DNA of 64,000 bases from Pezizomycotina sp. ARF18 (taxonomy: Eukaryota > Ascomycota), in NCBI GenBank assembly GCA_002224055.1, contig AZLU01000020.1, positions 273,766 through 337,765 of the forward strand. Direction: 5' to 3'. A program made the translations under genes and the position numbers. Shown here in pieces: positions 1 through 12,171 of this stretch (its first letter is position 1; every line of letters begins with the position of its first letter). Under the pieces are notes generated by a model. It made no database searches. It saw only the letters and a list, made by a program, of their open reading frames with translations, and was not told the DNA's origin.

Positions 1-906
1 GATTTTGACAATATGCTACGTGAGAGTAATGAAAAGTCTAGATCACGAACCAAGTGAGGGGGGAACTTTAAAAAAGCAGAAAGTGAATTACTTATTAATA
101 ATAATAATGTAAATTATTGTTCAAGAAAAATGACGCTCTTCTTGTAATTGGGATTTCCTTACGGTTAACCGATAATTTTAGCCGAACGAACTTGAAGAAA
201 AAGCTGAAGAAAAAAAAAAAAAAAAAAAAGTCGTGGTGGGCAGCGTCGCTCATGTGCATTGCAGGCCGCCCCCCGCCACTGTGGTGTATCATTGCATAGG
301 CGACAAAATTAAATTTATAAGCTACTTTAAGGTGCTCGCGTCTATACCTCACTGGCCCGGCTTCCACGATGTAGAAATTGAAGAGTAATTAATTACTGTA
401 GTCGGTATACTTCCTAACAAATAGCGTCTTAAAGGACAAAAGGTTTCTGAAAGCAAGTCCGAATGGTGTTTTAGTTTATTGAGTATAAACAATAAGGTAA
501 ACGTACGAGTTCCCAAACAGGCGTCGAAACATGCTAGATATCGTCGAGTTCGTTTTCTTTGTTCCTTGCGGCCCCGAGATGGTAGTTTTTTGTTGGTTTT
601 TTGTTTCTTCGACCCAGAACAAAGAGATTGCTTTCATGAACACGGAAGGAAATATTCCTAAGGAAACATCTTTAGGCCAGGGGTCGGCTTCCGTAAGTTC
701 TTCTTCAGTATGGGAGTGCTCTTCGAGGCAAAATACTCTACGTGGCTGGAGATTGAAAACAACGGGCGAAAAAATTATATCTTGAACGAATCCATCTCGA
801 TCAGCGAGAGTATTTTTGAGATCTCATATCCACTAGATAGCCTCATAACGATTTTACACCAATCTTTTGAGAAAACCATCGTCTTTACCGAACAAAAAGC
901 AAGAAA
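1..906. other. Intergenic, no supported gene
   Basis: Left edge of the window. I see no recognisable protein in either strand; open frames here are short and some are made of a poly-A run at about 211-229 (Lys/Phe-only translations). The last part (about 480-900) has several overlapping short frames and could hold the 5' region of the next gene. Confidence 0.4.
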
Positions 907-1848
907 ATGGCGAAAACGAACACTATAGATATCTCCCCATTATCTTCAGAAGATGAAGACACCCCAGAAGCTCCTATTTCAGCAACAAGTACAAGCAAAG
1001 CCTCGGCCGTTCACTAGAAAAAAAGGGAGAATATGCTATTTCCGGTCCCGTTCTGCTCTATTTTCCCTTCGAACACCAGCTTCTCCTCCACCTTCCTCTT
1101 CTTCTTCTTCTTCTTCCCGTCTTCTTCTTCGCTGTCTTCTTCTCAATCTTCCTCTTCTCAATCTTCCCCTTCCCCGCCCTCAAACGTCTCTCCAACAACA
1201 GTAGAATTACGCCGTATAACCAAGCTGCAAGATCCAGCCCGTACAAAGGAGAAGGAAGCCCACAGGAGGCGGAAGAAGACGCAAAAATGCGTGGCGAATG
1301 CTACGAGCATTCTAGAAAGCGACGGCGCAGCGGGCGTCACACTAAGCAAAGGGTGCTGCCGTGCGACTGGCTGCGCACTTCGAACCCGAACCAGTTTAAC
1401 GGGTACGCGAAGGAATTGGAGCAGTGTCAGGTACCCAGATGCGAGGTAGTACTTCTTTTAAGTGCATCAATCGGACACACGAAATATGAAATATAAGGGG
1501 AAAGAAAATTAGTTAACAAAAAGCCATATATTGTTTTTGTAGACCTGTGTAGCCCGCGAAGTATACTCCCCGAAATCCGTCTGGGGTAAGACCGCACCCG
1601 CGGGCGAATCGCCCGAACAGCACCGCTTCACTCCCGCGTCCGTTACCGCTGCCTCTCCTGCCCCTGGCCGATCCCACCTCCAACCCTGACTCCCCACCTG
1701 CAGAACTCGAAAACTGGAAGTGCTACTGCCGCCTGCGGGAGCCGGACACAAACGAACCTACGCCCGCGTGGTACGTGTGCTACGCGTGCGCGAACCACTG
1801 CTGGCAGAAGCACGATTCCCGCTTCGGCGGCAATGGGGTAAAGTGGTG
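907..1848 (+). CDS. Unknown Cys/His-rich protein (frame-slipped)
   Basis: Not recognised. The proposed start at 907 opens a short acidic, Ser-rich stretch (MAKTNTIDISPLSSEDEDT...). It is followed by a low-complexity CTT/TCC repeat (about 1075-1190, poly-Ser or poly-Phe by frame), then a basic segment and a frame containing CDWLRTSNPNQFNGY near 1360-1400. The most protein-like part is at about 1704-1848: ELENWKCYCRLREPD, then AWYVCYACANHCWQKH, a set of closely spaced Cys and His residues that could bind metal, ending at a TGA at 1846-1848. The segments lie in different frames, with a probable intron around 1430-1600. A further Cys-rich reading (GAWCTWCQLPC) follows at about 1970-2007 in another frame, so the true C-terminus may lie beyond 1848. 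Function unknown; the boundaries are guesses. Confidence 0.4.
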
Positions 1849-2435
1849 AGGTCGAGGAGGCGGAAGAGGATGCATAAGTTGGGGTACGTTGTTAGACCGA
1901 GGGGCGTGAGGGAGGAGATCAGGTTTATCTGTCCCTGCGGAGGGCGGCGCCGAAGGACCACGAGATTAGGGGTGCTTGGTGTACATGGTGCCAGCTGCCT
2001 TGTACGCCGTAAAAAAGAGTCGGGCTGTGATCTGTGATGCTCTCGTTGGTTATTTTATTTTATTTTATTTTATTTTATTTATCTATTTTTTGGTCGAGAA
2101 GGTGAGGACATTGAAGTTATTTTTGTCTAGTACCTTATATTTCAGTAAAGTAGTAAAGTAGAACCGCCCAGTACACTTTTACACTTCGAGACCCGTGATG
2201 TATAGACTGCTAGGACTTCACGAGATATATAACAAGTACATGTTGTTTAGAATATTTTGTAATTATTATAGGACCTACTTGATAAGAAAACACTAGCTGT
2301 ACAGCCAAATGTCCACAAACTCCATATTATTTAAATCCACGCTAGAAAAAAAGCTGCACAAGTGGTAAAATTACAATGTGCTCAATAATAAAACAAACAG
2401 CAAGCCTTAATATACAAAAATTATATTATATACAA
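1849..2435. other. Intergenic with TTTTA microsatellite
   Basis: Contains a TTTTA pentanucleotide repeat at about 2051-2082 and AT-rich sequence, with no recognisable gene apart from a possible extension of the upstream Cys-rich protein. The genes on either side run toward each other, so 3' untranslated regions and terminators are expected here. Confidence 0.4.
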
Positions 2436-4594
2436 TCAAGGAGACCACCTCAAGCCGGAACCAAAGTTATAGTACCCAAACATCTTCAACAGCGCCCTCC
2501 ACGTACGCACCCGTCTAAGACCTCTCATCGCCTTGCTCCTGTCCACGGACCAGAGAAAGCTCTGAGTCAACCACGTCTGGCATAAATACGCAAGCATAGC
2601 GCACAAGAAAGTAAGCGCGACCGTCGTCCCACCGAGCCAATACCGCTCGACGTGGAAATATCGCTTAATCGTAACCGAGTCGTCCGTGTCGAGGACAATG
2701 TAACCCCCAAACATGCCGCCGATCATGCTAGCGCGGCAGTACGTCGTATTAAAAGCCCCCGTAGTCTGCGAGAAGAGAATATAAGATAGAAATCCGGTGC
2801 TGGTCGCGTCCAGAACCAAGTAGAACCGCTCGGCGCACCAGCGGAACGAAGACGTGCGCAGGAATTTCCTGATAATCCACATTTGCGTGGGTTGCGGACG
2901 CCGTAGGGGACGGCGGACGAAGGTGTACAGGCACACCTCACCTATCATCGAGAAGAGGCAGGTCGCGCAGTATATCAGGTAAGTAAACGAGCGGCACCCG
3001 AAGCCCACCGTCGGCGTAAAGAACGATATAGTGAGCGCCCTAAGCAGGACGATAAAACAACCACAGCGGCGCTGATCGTCTGCGCGAGCTCCCTCCAATC
3101 AAAATTTAGGAGGACCCGCGCGTCGGAATATTCCACATAAGCCGGCGGCGAGGAAGGGTAGTACTGCTTCTCGGGAAAGCCGAGCGTGAACCAGTCGACG
3201 GGCCTCGTATTGTCCCCTTCGCTGCGGATTTCCATCAGAGCGAGCACGGAGTGAGCTATGCCGTAATGCCACCTGTTCCGCCTTGGCCGGCGAATCCCGC
3301 GAATACCTCGAAGCTCTCGTGGGGTAGCTGGACGAGCCGCATAAACTCGTTGAGGTGCTCGCGCATCTTGTCGCTGTCAGTAGGGTTTCTATCGACTATC
3401 GAGGCGACCACGAGGCACGGGAGCCAGCCAACAAGAAGTCCCAGGGCCAAATTGTGAGCGACTGTAGAGTCGCCCACGCTACCGAACGCCTTGTACACGC
3501 TGATGGCGATAGCGAAAAGGTACCACACGAAGCTCAGAGTACCGGCACGATCCCGCGCCGTCGGGTTCGCCTTACTTCCTCCGCGAGTTCTATCCTCTTG
3601 AGTATCAGCCACTCGTTGTTGATATCGAACAGCGCTTCCATGACGAGGTTCATCAGTCGCTCTTCCGACATTTCAGGTTCCATCGAGTATGACAGTTCGT
3701 ACTGGTTCATCGTCGCCAGGATAGAAAACGAGTCCCTACAAGCATATTCAGGATTAGAATGCCTCGTTTAAGAATAGAAATATATCAAGTGCTTATTGTG
3801 AGGTCTTACCGGCACAGTGAAGCACGGCTTTTTGGGTCCTCCAGACTATCCGTATACGAATCCATCCCATATCAGCTAGAGTGGCGCATTTTCCCGTAAT
3901 TGAGATGTTCCAAAGCACGCACATCAGGGAAGAAACCGGCGAGCCGATCCATCTAAAAAGTAGTCCGACTTTAGACAAAATAAAGGTATTAGCATAAGTA
4001 CCAAAAGGCAATTCAACTGGAAATTCAAAATGGTTTCACAATGCTTAGAATATCAAGCACATACCAGTCGCCCAGAATTTATTAGATTCCCATGGCATTT
4101 GAACTATTAGACCGAAAAGAGTAACGTCCACCTGGAGATCGCAATTATTAGTATTCAGTCGAACGACTTTCGCGCGAGAGAAAAAATCCCTTGGGGAATC
4201 TGGTAGACGTACGTAGTTAATGTATCCGATACTGTCGCCCACGAGTAAAGTCCCGCGAACTGTTATGTAACAGTCAGCTTCGCCATATACATCTGCAGGA
4301 ATTGGAATTGTAACAATTAAGTTTATTACCGTTCCGCAATATCGCACAACGCCTTCATAAGATACCACAATCCTAGTAGCAGCAGTATCGTTCTGAAAGA
4401 TTCTCGTCGAAATTCACAACGTGCCCTCTCCACCTCCAGCGCTCGAATAAGGTCGCATTGTTTTGGAACGTTTCCTTGCACACGAGCGCATCGTACTTCG
4501 TAGGGTGCGCGTACGCTGCTGCAGAGAAGAAGAGCGCTGATAGGTGGAGCGTCAGGAAGACCCAATTGGTGATTTGGTACTGAGAAAGCGCCAT
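2436..4594 (-). CDS. Fungal multi-pass membrane protein of unknown function
   Basis: An integral membrane protein family found in Pezizomycotina; function unknown. The start at 4594 gives MALSQYQITNWVFLTLHLSALFF, an N-terminal hydrophobic segment. The family hallmark lies at about 3595-3710: NQYELSYSM... then DINNEWLILKRIELAEEV (two frames). Next come LSFVWYLFAIAISVYKAFG and LGLLVGWLPCLVVASIVDRN (3360-3540), and a C-terminal block with at least four hydrophobic segments ending YNFGSGLRWSP at 2436. I recall close relatives that share the DINNEW, VDRNPTD and AHSVLALMEI motifs in this order. The frame slips near 3254 (restoring one base gives GGITGIAHSVLALMEI) and near 3060 (AAVVVL to LLRALTISFF). 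Introns are likely in 3720-4570. A poly-T/poly-A block directly precedes the start codon. The neighbouring genes do not suggest a role. Confidence 0.65.
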
Positions 4595-5916
4595 TTTTTT
4601 TTAAAAAAAAAAAAATAGCTTCCAAGCTTGATATTCTTTTTTACATCTACGCTGCTTTAGTCGAGTTTGCGCAGATCTGTATCTTTTTCTTCAGGCTCAA
4701 CGAGACTGGGAGAAAGCGTCATTCTTATACGTGCGACAGCCATTGATGCTTGTGCTACGCATACAAAGGATACAATCATGCTGTTGGCCTCCATGACGAC
4801 TAATACCTTTGCTTTTTTTGATAAGGGATTTTTTCGCAAGCGGAGTATGACCAGGTTCAATTCGCGTTACTCGTATCAAGGGGAGATAACAACTAGCACT
4901 ACTAGCTAACTGACTAATACTGCTAATAATAACAATAGTAGTAGTAGTAGTAGTAGTAAGTAAAAAGTGAATGAATGAATGAATGAAATCGGGCGGAGCA
5001 CAGATATACGCCGTAGAGAGGGATGTCGTTAGGATGATTAGTTGAAACGAGGCCCCGCAGAATAGCTACTTAAGTACCCACTAATAGAAGGGGCACTGCA
5101 TGCAGCCGCTCTAAAACATCATCGAGCAAGCGGGACAAAAAAGTTTACAGGGCAAAACTTTGATCCGTAGGTGCATCACGTATATACTTTTGGTGGGGTT
5201 ATGTTCAAAAATAGGCGATATTTGTTGTCGCCTTGCGTTCGCGACGAGGCTGAGGGCAGGAAAGTCTCGGCAGCTTGTTCCCCCTTCCTTGCTTGTGATC
5301 AATTTCCGTATTATTATTTACTTAAACAGAGGTAAATACAAATCAATATCATTTGATAAACGCCACCGAAATAGTAGAGAATTTTTTTTCTATGAACGCC
5401 AGACCATATAACGAAAGGAAAGAAAAGAAAAATAAGGTGTTGTTAAGAAGAAAATCCGTTTTCGTTCTCCACCCCGGTCAAGCTAAGGTGGAGACGTCGG
5501 CGAAGTGTCCCCTTTGTTCAGGAGTTTTTTTCCGCTGCAAGTCTTATTAAGCTATAAAAAACAAAAAAAAATGGAGGGCGGGGGTGGAGAAAGAGTTGTT
5601 AGGTGAGTGGTTCGCAAAAGAGCTTAGAAGAAACACCCCACTATAGAAGCCCGTATAATTTTAGCACCGAAAGGAAAGAGACCCAAGACCTCCAACAACT
5701 CAACAAGCGATGATTGCAATGCAGTAAAGGAAAAAAAAAAAAAAAAAAAAAAAAAAATCAGGATATTATCATTGACGCAGGACAAGAATAGTATAATACA
5801 GTCCAGTTGCATGCTATTTAGCTCTGCAAGCTTTTGCGCATAAGGAGAGAGACAAGGGTGAGGGTGGAGAAAAAGCGACGAATAAATTCTTTGGGGCAAT
5901 CTTTTTTTTTTTTTTT
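4595..5916. other. Intergenic; small repeats
   Basis: No recognisable gene. Holds a (TAG)n tract at about 4935-4958, a (GAAT)n tract at about 4971-4987, a poly-A run at about 5730-5757 and a poly-T run at about 5901-5917 that abuts the stop codon of the next gene. The upstream membrane-protein gene reads away from this region, so its promoter should lie at about 4600-5100. Confidence 0.4.
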
Positions 5917-6384
5917 TCACTGCCACCGTATGAATCCCTTCCAGCTGTTCAGGTAGCTGTTCAAGAAGCTTCTCTTGGGAGCTTCGTCAAGCTCATGAAG
6001 AAGATTCCTGTAGTAGTCCGGGTTGCTGAGGGGACTCGTGATCTTCTCGGTTACCGGGTACGCTTCATAAAGGTATTGTCGAGGAGCGGTTTCAAGGCGG
6101 CCCATTGTGCTTCTTGAGGCGTCGTCGATTTCTTCACCTGAGGCACGCCCTCTTCCTCTGATTTCCTTTTCGGCGACGAATTGAACCAAGTTGAGGTAGC
6201 TTCTTCTGCTTCGGCCGCATCCGACGCTGCTATCGTATCCTTTTGGTCCTTAGCACCCTCCGCGGGGAAGTCGCGGTCCAGACGTAGGGCAAGCGTTCGC
6301 TGGAATGGGAGGTTTGGCCGTAAGGGGTCAACTGGCCATTGCTTGATGATCGCGGCGTAAACGTTCGAGCTGAAGAGACGCCAT
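5917..6384 (-). CDS. Mitochondrial complex III assembly factor, UQCC2/CBP6-like
   Basis: Resembles the UQCC2/Cbp6 family, small mitochondrial matrix proteins that bind newly made cytochrome b and help assemble the bc1 complex. The N-terminal part reads NVYAAIIKQWPVDPLRPNLPFQRTL (start of 6050-6350). It is followed by an acidic/Ala linker, then QWAALKPLLDN and YEAYPVTEKITSPLSNPDYY, then a C-terminal SFLNSYLNSWKGFIRWQ. Yeast Cbp6 has the same arrangement: a short LLxN helix, then Y-x-K-x-x-P-x-x-NPxYY-x-x-L near the C-terminus. A one-base slip near 6075 separates the last ~50 residues from the rest. The ATG at 6384 (MAS..) is chosen because it lies just before the conserved helix; another slip follows it. 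The Lys/Glu-rich open frame upstream is probably 5' UTR. A templated poly-A run starts immediately after the TGA stop. Confidence 0.72.
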
Positions 6385-6624
6385 CTTCCTTCCCTCTCTT
6401 CCTTTTCCCCCGCTTTTCTTTCCTTTCCAGCACAGCCCTCTTCTGTCTCTCCTTCTTTCCCGTCGTCGTGCACCGAGACAGGGCAGGCGATGAGCTTTTG
6501 ATTGGTGACGTTTGGCGAGCTATTGTCCCGGCAGATTGGGTCGACAGTGTCGTGTCCTGATGTTGGTTGAAATTTGAAGGATGACTTCTCTGGTTTGGCT
6601 AAGAAAATTTTCTTTTCCAAAAAT

Positions 6625-6626
<2 letters not shown>

Positions 6627-6659
<33 letters not shown>
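6627..6659. repeat. Poly-T run (T33)
   Basis: Uninterrupted run of 33 T in intergenic sequence upstream of the UQCC2-like gene. Its exact length is unreliable if the assembly is homopolymer-noisy. Confidence 0.8.
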
Positions 6660-6663
<4 letters not shown>

Positions 6664-8506
6664 CGAGTCAAAGACGTCAAGTGCAAGCAGAACTCTCTCT
6701 TTATTCCCCCACCACGCCAAAAGCGAGGCAGCCTTATTTTCCCTCCACCACGTTTGTGCCTGCATGCAGCTGGAACAACAGAGAAACAAACAATTCCAAA
6801 TATAAGACACAATCCGTCTTGCTCTCGAAGCAGGCCAGTTCATTGATAACAGCCTTACATTTTAGGTCTATATCTTCTAAAGCTCATACGCTTGGCAGCT
6901 TCCTTCCTTCCTGCAAGGCAAGAATAGTCACCCCACATCGCCTTTGAAAATGTTTCGAATTGCGCACTCCGTAAGTATTTACTGATCGATTTTATGCAAA
7001 GTAACGGCGACCGCAAAGCAAGGGGATTTTTCGGGAGGTTAATTGGAAGGAAGCCTTAAGCCGCGAATGGAAAGATAGCTAGCCCGGTGGGAGTCGGAGG
7101 TTAGAGTTTCCCCGCATCCCCGGAAGCGTTTCGCGACGGAACTTCCCTACAAGGACAGCCATCCACGGCAAAAGCTGTCAGAAGCTCCGCGCGCAGATGT
7201 TATGTGTAACGAAAGAACTATATTTTCATGTGAAAGGAGCCCCTTTGTCCTTTCTAATTCAGCGATTTAAGAACTGTACACGTACCACTTGAAAGACCAC
7301 TAATTAGCCTACTCCTCGCTAAGTAATCGGCGACTTCCGGTTATCGTCACAAAGCAATAGCTTTGACACGGTTCTTTAGTAATTAGATCTACTGATACGA
7401 AGCCAGAAAAAAAAAAAAAAAAAAAAAAAAGTTGGTCCGTTTTTCGGACTACCGATAGGTACTAAGTACGACGTAAACAGCAACGATGATGAGTTCTCAT
7501 TAGTCTTACAGGAGAAATCGTACTTCTTCGCTCTTTCGTTGCCAATATAGAGCTTTTAACTCCAACCGCTTTCCCCGGAAAAAAGCTGCGCCGCTTCAAC
7601 GAGCTCGGATTTTGATTCTTCTTTCCTTATACGTACAACCACTCCCTCTTTCATAGCGATTCATGAATATATACCGTTGCATCCCAGAAGGAAGGGTATT
7701 AGCAGTCTCGTAACCAAACTTTTTTTGACCGAAGGGGTATTAGCGAAAGCGGGAGCTAAAAAGTAAAAAAAAAAAAGAGCGTAAGCAAAACCTGGATACG
7801 ACACCGAAGGCGAGAAATTTTAAAGATTCCTCAAATCTTTCAATATCCCATTTCCTTGCAAAAATACTACACTTGAAGCCTAATATGAGTTTCATTTATT
7901 GAGCTCCAGGGCTCCAAAAGCGTCAGGATATACTCGTTTCGACTTTAGGAGAGAATAACAATAATATACCGGACGGTTTGAACGGAATCTAATATATCGG
8001 AAACACCGTTTTTTTTTTTTTTTTTTCCCGAGATATATCTTCCCGCTGTGGTTTATTGCGTTTGGCGTTGCAAAGACAATATCTAAAACGTTCTATTCTC
8101 ACTATCATGACTATCATGATCAAAGCTTGAGGGAAAGGAGCATAGTGCATCCATGTTGCAACATACTCAGAAACGATCAAAAAACATATACGGCTAGGGA
8201 AATTTAGTGAATGAGAAGTGTATTACAAACATGCACGCGGCTACCGAGCCTGCGCACTTAATAGTATTTTCTATCTGTATAGCGATAAGCTCTTTAATAT
8301 ACATGAACCAAATTTTAAACGGCAGGTATCATATCGATATTATCCTTATACGGAGTTATTCGCTCAATTTCGATGGATCTTTTTGAAAACGCTACTCATG
8401 CAAGCTAATTCGCGTATATATGCTATTTCATTGATACATGCCTATTCGCCAGATTCTACGGTATTCGCGTGTATAAGCAGTGGATTAGCAAGCTTCCAGC
8501 TTGGAC

Positions 8507-8507
<1 letters not shown>

Positions 8508-8547
<40 letters not shown>
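8508..8547. repeat. Poly-A run (A40)
   Basis: The longest homopolymer in the window, 40 consecutive A in intergenic DNA. There is no coding frame or poly(A)-addition context next to it that would mark a retroposed mRNA, and I see no target-site duplication. Confidence 0.8.
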
Positions 8548-8549
<2 letters not shown>

Positions 8550-9134
8550 GAAATTGTTATATACTTAAGCATAGATAGGCCAATTCGCTTGTGTTATAGA
8601 ACGTCTGTTGTGAACCGGAAGTACATGCATGAATCATGATGTGAACCTCTCCCGCTCTTTCCATTCCTCTTAGGCAAGAAATTCTCTCTGCCACAATTTG
8701 GCAAAATAAACACAGTAAGAATCTAGGTGGGCCCGTGTCGTAGCGCCGAGTCTGGCGGTATCCATGCCAAACCGTGCCGTGAGCAACGGATTTCAGCTTC
8801 GACCAGCCCGTTTTTCTTTCTTTCTTTTTTTTTTTTTTTTGCCTTGAGCCTCTCAGCTCTGTTCTAAGCAACAGCTGCGAGTTTCGTCAAGTAATTGTCT
8901 CTACTCTAGATACTTTGAAGTGGGTTTTAAAATAAAATAAAATAAAATAAATAGAGTACTGTTTACCGCTTACATACCAACTTAATTTGGTACCTCTTCT
9001 TACTTATATAAAAAGTTACCCTTATGGAAGCAAGAATTAAAAGTCCATATATATATATATATCTTCTTTTTCCGAATCCCCAACAACCAGTCTCAAACCC
9101 TCTCCCAGCATCCTCCTCATACGGTGCTTGCGCC

Positions 9135-9830
9135 ATGGAACAGCAAACCTCAGTGAACGACTCGGAAGCCGCGGTTGCCGGCAGCGGCGGCGAAAACACC
9201 AACGAGGTCCACAAGCAAGCTAGAAAGAAGAAGCCCAGCTCGAGTCCAACTACCACACCACCACCATCAAAACGAATACAGGCCCCGCGAAAAGCCACCT
9301 CATCAACTGCACCCCCTCTTCCAATCTCCTGGTCCCCTCCCCCCTTCGCCGTTTGCCAGGCAGATGTACATCGTCATCGACTGGCCTGACCCGTGGCGAA
9401 CAAGATGCGGGAAGCGTTTAGACGGGCGACGGGGTACGATGTGGACGGCCCGCAGAAGAGGTTAGTGTAATCCGCACGGGGATGGACGGGGAGGCCGCTC
9501 GCGCCAGATGCTCCGGAGTTTAAGTTTGGTGTTTGCAAGTTGAAAGAGGATGATGGGGAGGCGGAAGGTGCCGAGGATGCCCCCCCCCGGACTCGTGCGA
9601 GGACATTTGCGCCGATGACCGCAAAGAGCTGACCTCCATCATCACCACCATTAAGAAGGAGAAAATCGGCTTCGTCAAGGGGTTCATCTGGATACACACA
9701 GGTTGCCGAGGGGGGGAACAGAGAAGAAGAAGAAGAGAGGGGAGGACGAAAAGGAAAACTCACATTACGCGCGATGGTTCAAGCACGATAAGGCGCAGGA
9801 GAGCGGGTAAAATATCGAGTTGTGGAAAAA
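9135..9830 (+). CDS. Unknown protein with basic, low-complexity N-terminus
   Basis: Not recognised. The start at 9135 (MEQQTSVNDSEAAVAGSGG) leads into a basic Lys/Pro/Ser-rich segment (HKQARKKKPSSSPTT...) to about 9350. The reading then changes frame several times while staying protein-like: MYIVIDWPDPW (about 9363-9395), MREAFRRATGYDVDGPQKR (about 9404-9460), PEFKFGVCKLKEDDGEAE (about 9510-9565) and CEDICADDRKELTSIITT (about 9596-9652) followed by KIGFVKGFIWIH. A C9 run at about 9583-9591 and other homopolymers lie at the changes. The stop is not certain. The acidic/basic composition and absence of hydrophobic segments suggest a soluble protein; I cannot name a function. Confidence 0.4.
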
Positions 9831-10041
9831 TGAAGCACGGTTAAAAAGAATTTGGAATAGAGAGATATGTTTAGCATTTGATTATTCAACTATATTGGGG
9901 AATAAGAGAAAGAAACAAACCGAATAGCGATACACTACAGGTGAAGTAAGCCCAGGCGAACCGCCTGTTCTACAAGATGTCCTGGAGCTTCAGGTTGCCT
10001 TCATATTGAATTTTCTTACATACTGCGCTTCCCGTCACACA

Positions 10042-10540
10042 ATGGCTTTCGAGATCGAAAGCCTCAGCGTTAGGTGAATAGCAAAAAGTTCAATTAAGCC
10101 AGCCGCTCCCCCCCCCCCCCCCCACAAATACAGTACCACCGAATATGAGATCTAGGAAATTCATCGAGCTCCTAGTCCCGGCGCGGCACACAACCCATCA
10201 GCACCTGCTGCGCAACTGTCTAGTACTTATAAAATATCCATCACGATCATCTATGTCGATGTCAACCCCTCGGCGTCAAGGCGCAAAGAACTGGAAGAGG
10301 ACGTAAAAAAGCTTAATTTACGGACCGAAATCGTCATTGTTGTCCTGTTTCGCCTCGCCCCCCCGGGGGGGTTTGTTTAGGTTAGTTCTCCACAATGCGG
10401 GTGTATTTAAACGGTGGGCAGGTGGAAGAAGGTGCATCCAGGATGTGGGTGTCGTTGGCGCCCGGGGGGGATGAAAGGTAGTGCTGAGGAAGATATGGAC
10501 AGGACGGTGATCAGAGAGAGGAGATTGTGTTAAGTTGGTC
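10042..10540 (+). pseudogene. Possible short-chain dehydrogenase (SDR) remnant
   Basis: Tentative. An ATG at 10042 gives MAFEIESLSVR then stops. Further on, at about 10225-10360, a clear protein-like reading YKISITIIYVDVNPSASR then KELEEDVKKLNLRTEIVIV resembles the second strand and following helix of a Rossmann-fold SDR, where the acidic residue selects NAD. After a C7G7 block and a frame change comes LVLHNAG (about 10381-10400), like the SDR NNAG motif, and in another frame AEEDMDRTV (about 10475-10505). I could not find the Gly-rich TGxxxGxG loop or a YxxxK active site, so this is either a decayed copy or a gene too damaged by base slips to read. A C15 run lies at about 10107-10121. Confidence 0.3.
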
Positions 10541-12138
10541 TTTTCCTTTTGAGGATAACTTGCTCGGTTGTTTCGTTGGGATATACGCCCAGGCGTAGCG
10601 GTTATGTTGTCTTGCATCATTTTTATATACCTATTCTGGTTGCATCGGGAATACCTATGCCTTTCACTTGGCGAAGTCTTGCGTTTATAATGGATCGAAA
10701 AGAAAGGAGGGTTCGTATTCCTGATTTATTGTGTAGACGTAGTTCTTCCTTGAACTTCGTTGTTATCCAAGGGGGTTCTTGAGCAATTTTGTAACATCAC
10801 GTAGTGATCGTGGAATCGAGAGACGCTCGAGTTTATATATAGCCAGTCCGTAAAAGCCACGGCCTATATGGCTTATATATATATATTTCAAAGATATGGC
10901 TTCTTCAAATCACCCTGATGCTCAGTCCTGTGAGTGAATGGGAGGTTAAGAGGGTTGGGCAGATTCCGGAGGCCTGGGTAAGAAAAAGAAAGTTGCTGAA
11001 GGACGATGCTGATTGCTGAACAAAAGCGTGATGTTTGCTAGCATCAACATGCGTTGAATATTACTTAATACATTAGTTTTCGTGGGAAGGACTATACCTA
11101 ACTCAAGGTACGAATCGGTGATGTTTCCCTACAATCGATTTATTTATAAATTAAATAAATAAATATAATATAATATACATACTTAAGTATATATATATAT
11201 ATATATATATTATTGATTAATCGTATTCTTCTATGAAGGCTAGATAAGGTATCCGCGCCTTAAGATACTGGATTTTCTCGTCTTAGCAAGGAGCGGGAAA
11301 TGTTTACTAGTTTTTAATAAACGTCGTTATATTAACGGATTAAATTACATAAATATATGTTACGACCTACTCTGTAGAGTATACTATTTTCAATATTCTC
11401 TCTCTTATTTTTAAATAATTCTTATAAAAAAAGGCCTTGCTATTTTTACTGAATAATGATAATAATAATAATAATAATGATAATAATAATACTTGAGTAA
11501 TAATAAAAAATAAAATATTTTCTTTTTATTTATCTTTAAATAATAAATTATAATTTCTCAAAGGGGATCACTTTCGAAAAGAAGGGTTGTGGGAAAAAAA
11601 AAAAAAAAAAAAAAAAAAAAACTTCACAACGCTACGTGCACCCTTCGCTTCCCGCGGAAGCTAGGAAATCGCGCGGCGTTTTTGAACACTTCAAACTAGC
11701 AGGTGTATATATATATAATTTCCAATTCTCATATATTTGAAGCGATGTCATAGCATAGCATGGTATATCCTGTTCTTCTAGCTCCTTGAGGCTCGAGGAA
11801 CTCATGTGAGCTCTGAAAAAAGGTCCAAGCTCCAAAAGCACCCAATCAGATAGCTTACCAGCGATTTTTAAAGCAACACCACCAACATAAGTAGAGAAGG
11901 TTATCTCAGCCTCTATCGTGTGAGGCTGAAAGGTGAACATCTTAAAAAAAAAAAATTCCACCCCATGAGCGATCAAGGAGGACTTTCGAAACAGTTACAA
12001 CTTTCTCTTTTCTCTCTGTAATGCGACGCGCGAACGGAGAAATTGGCCAAAGCTTTTGGGTAACATTTCTCAGCTGAGAATTCGAGACAATAGTATTATT
12101 GTTCGCACTCGTTCGCCGATTGTGATCGTATCAAACAG

Positions 12139-12171
<33 letters not shown>

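Larger units (their letters stand above)
6385..9134. other. Gene-poor intergenic, long homopolymers
   Basis: No supported gene. Notable content: a T33 run (6627-6659), A runs at about 7409-7430 and an A40 run (8508-8547), T runs near 8010-8026 and 8826-8840, an (AAAAT)n tract at about 8930-8952 and an (AT)n tract at about 9047-9062 just upstream of the next gene. Short open frames here are chance frames or homopolymer translations. Confidence 0.4.

Noticed and set aside
6384-6812. N-terminal extension (Lys/Glu-rich) of the UQCC2-like protein
   Set aside because: Low complexity, contains a poly-Lys block from a homopolymer, and the family normally starts just before the conserved first helix.
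6574-6846. Frames consisting of poly-Phe or poly-Lys around long T/A runs (also near 5700, 8500, 12150, 26550, 31480, 44170)
   Set aside because: They are direct translations of homopolymers with no protein-like flanks.
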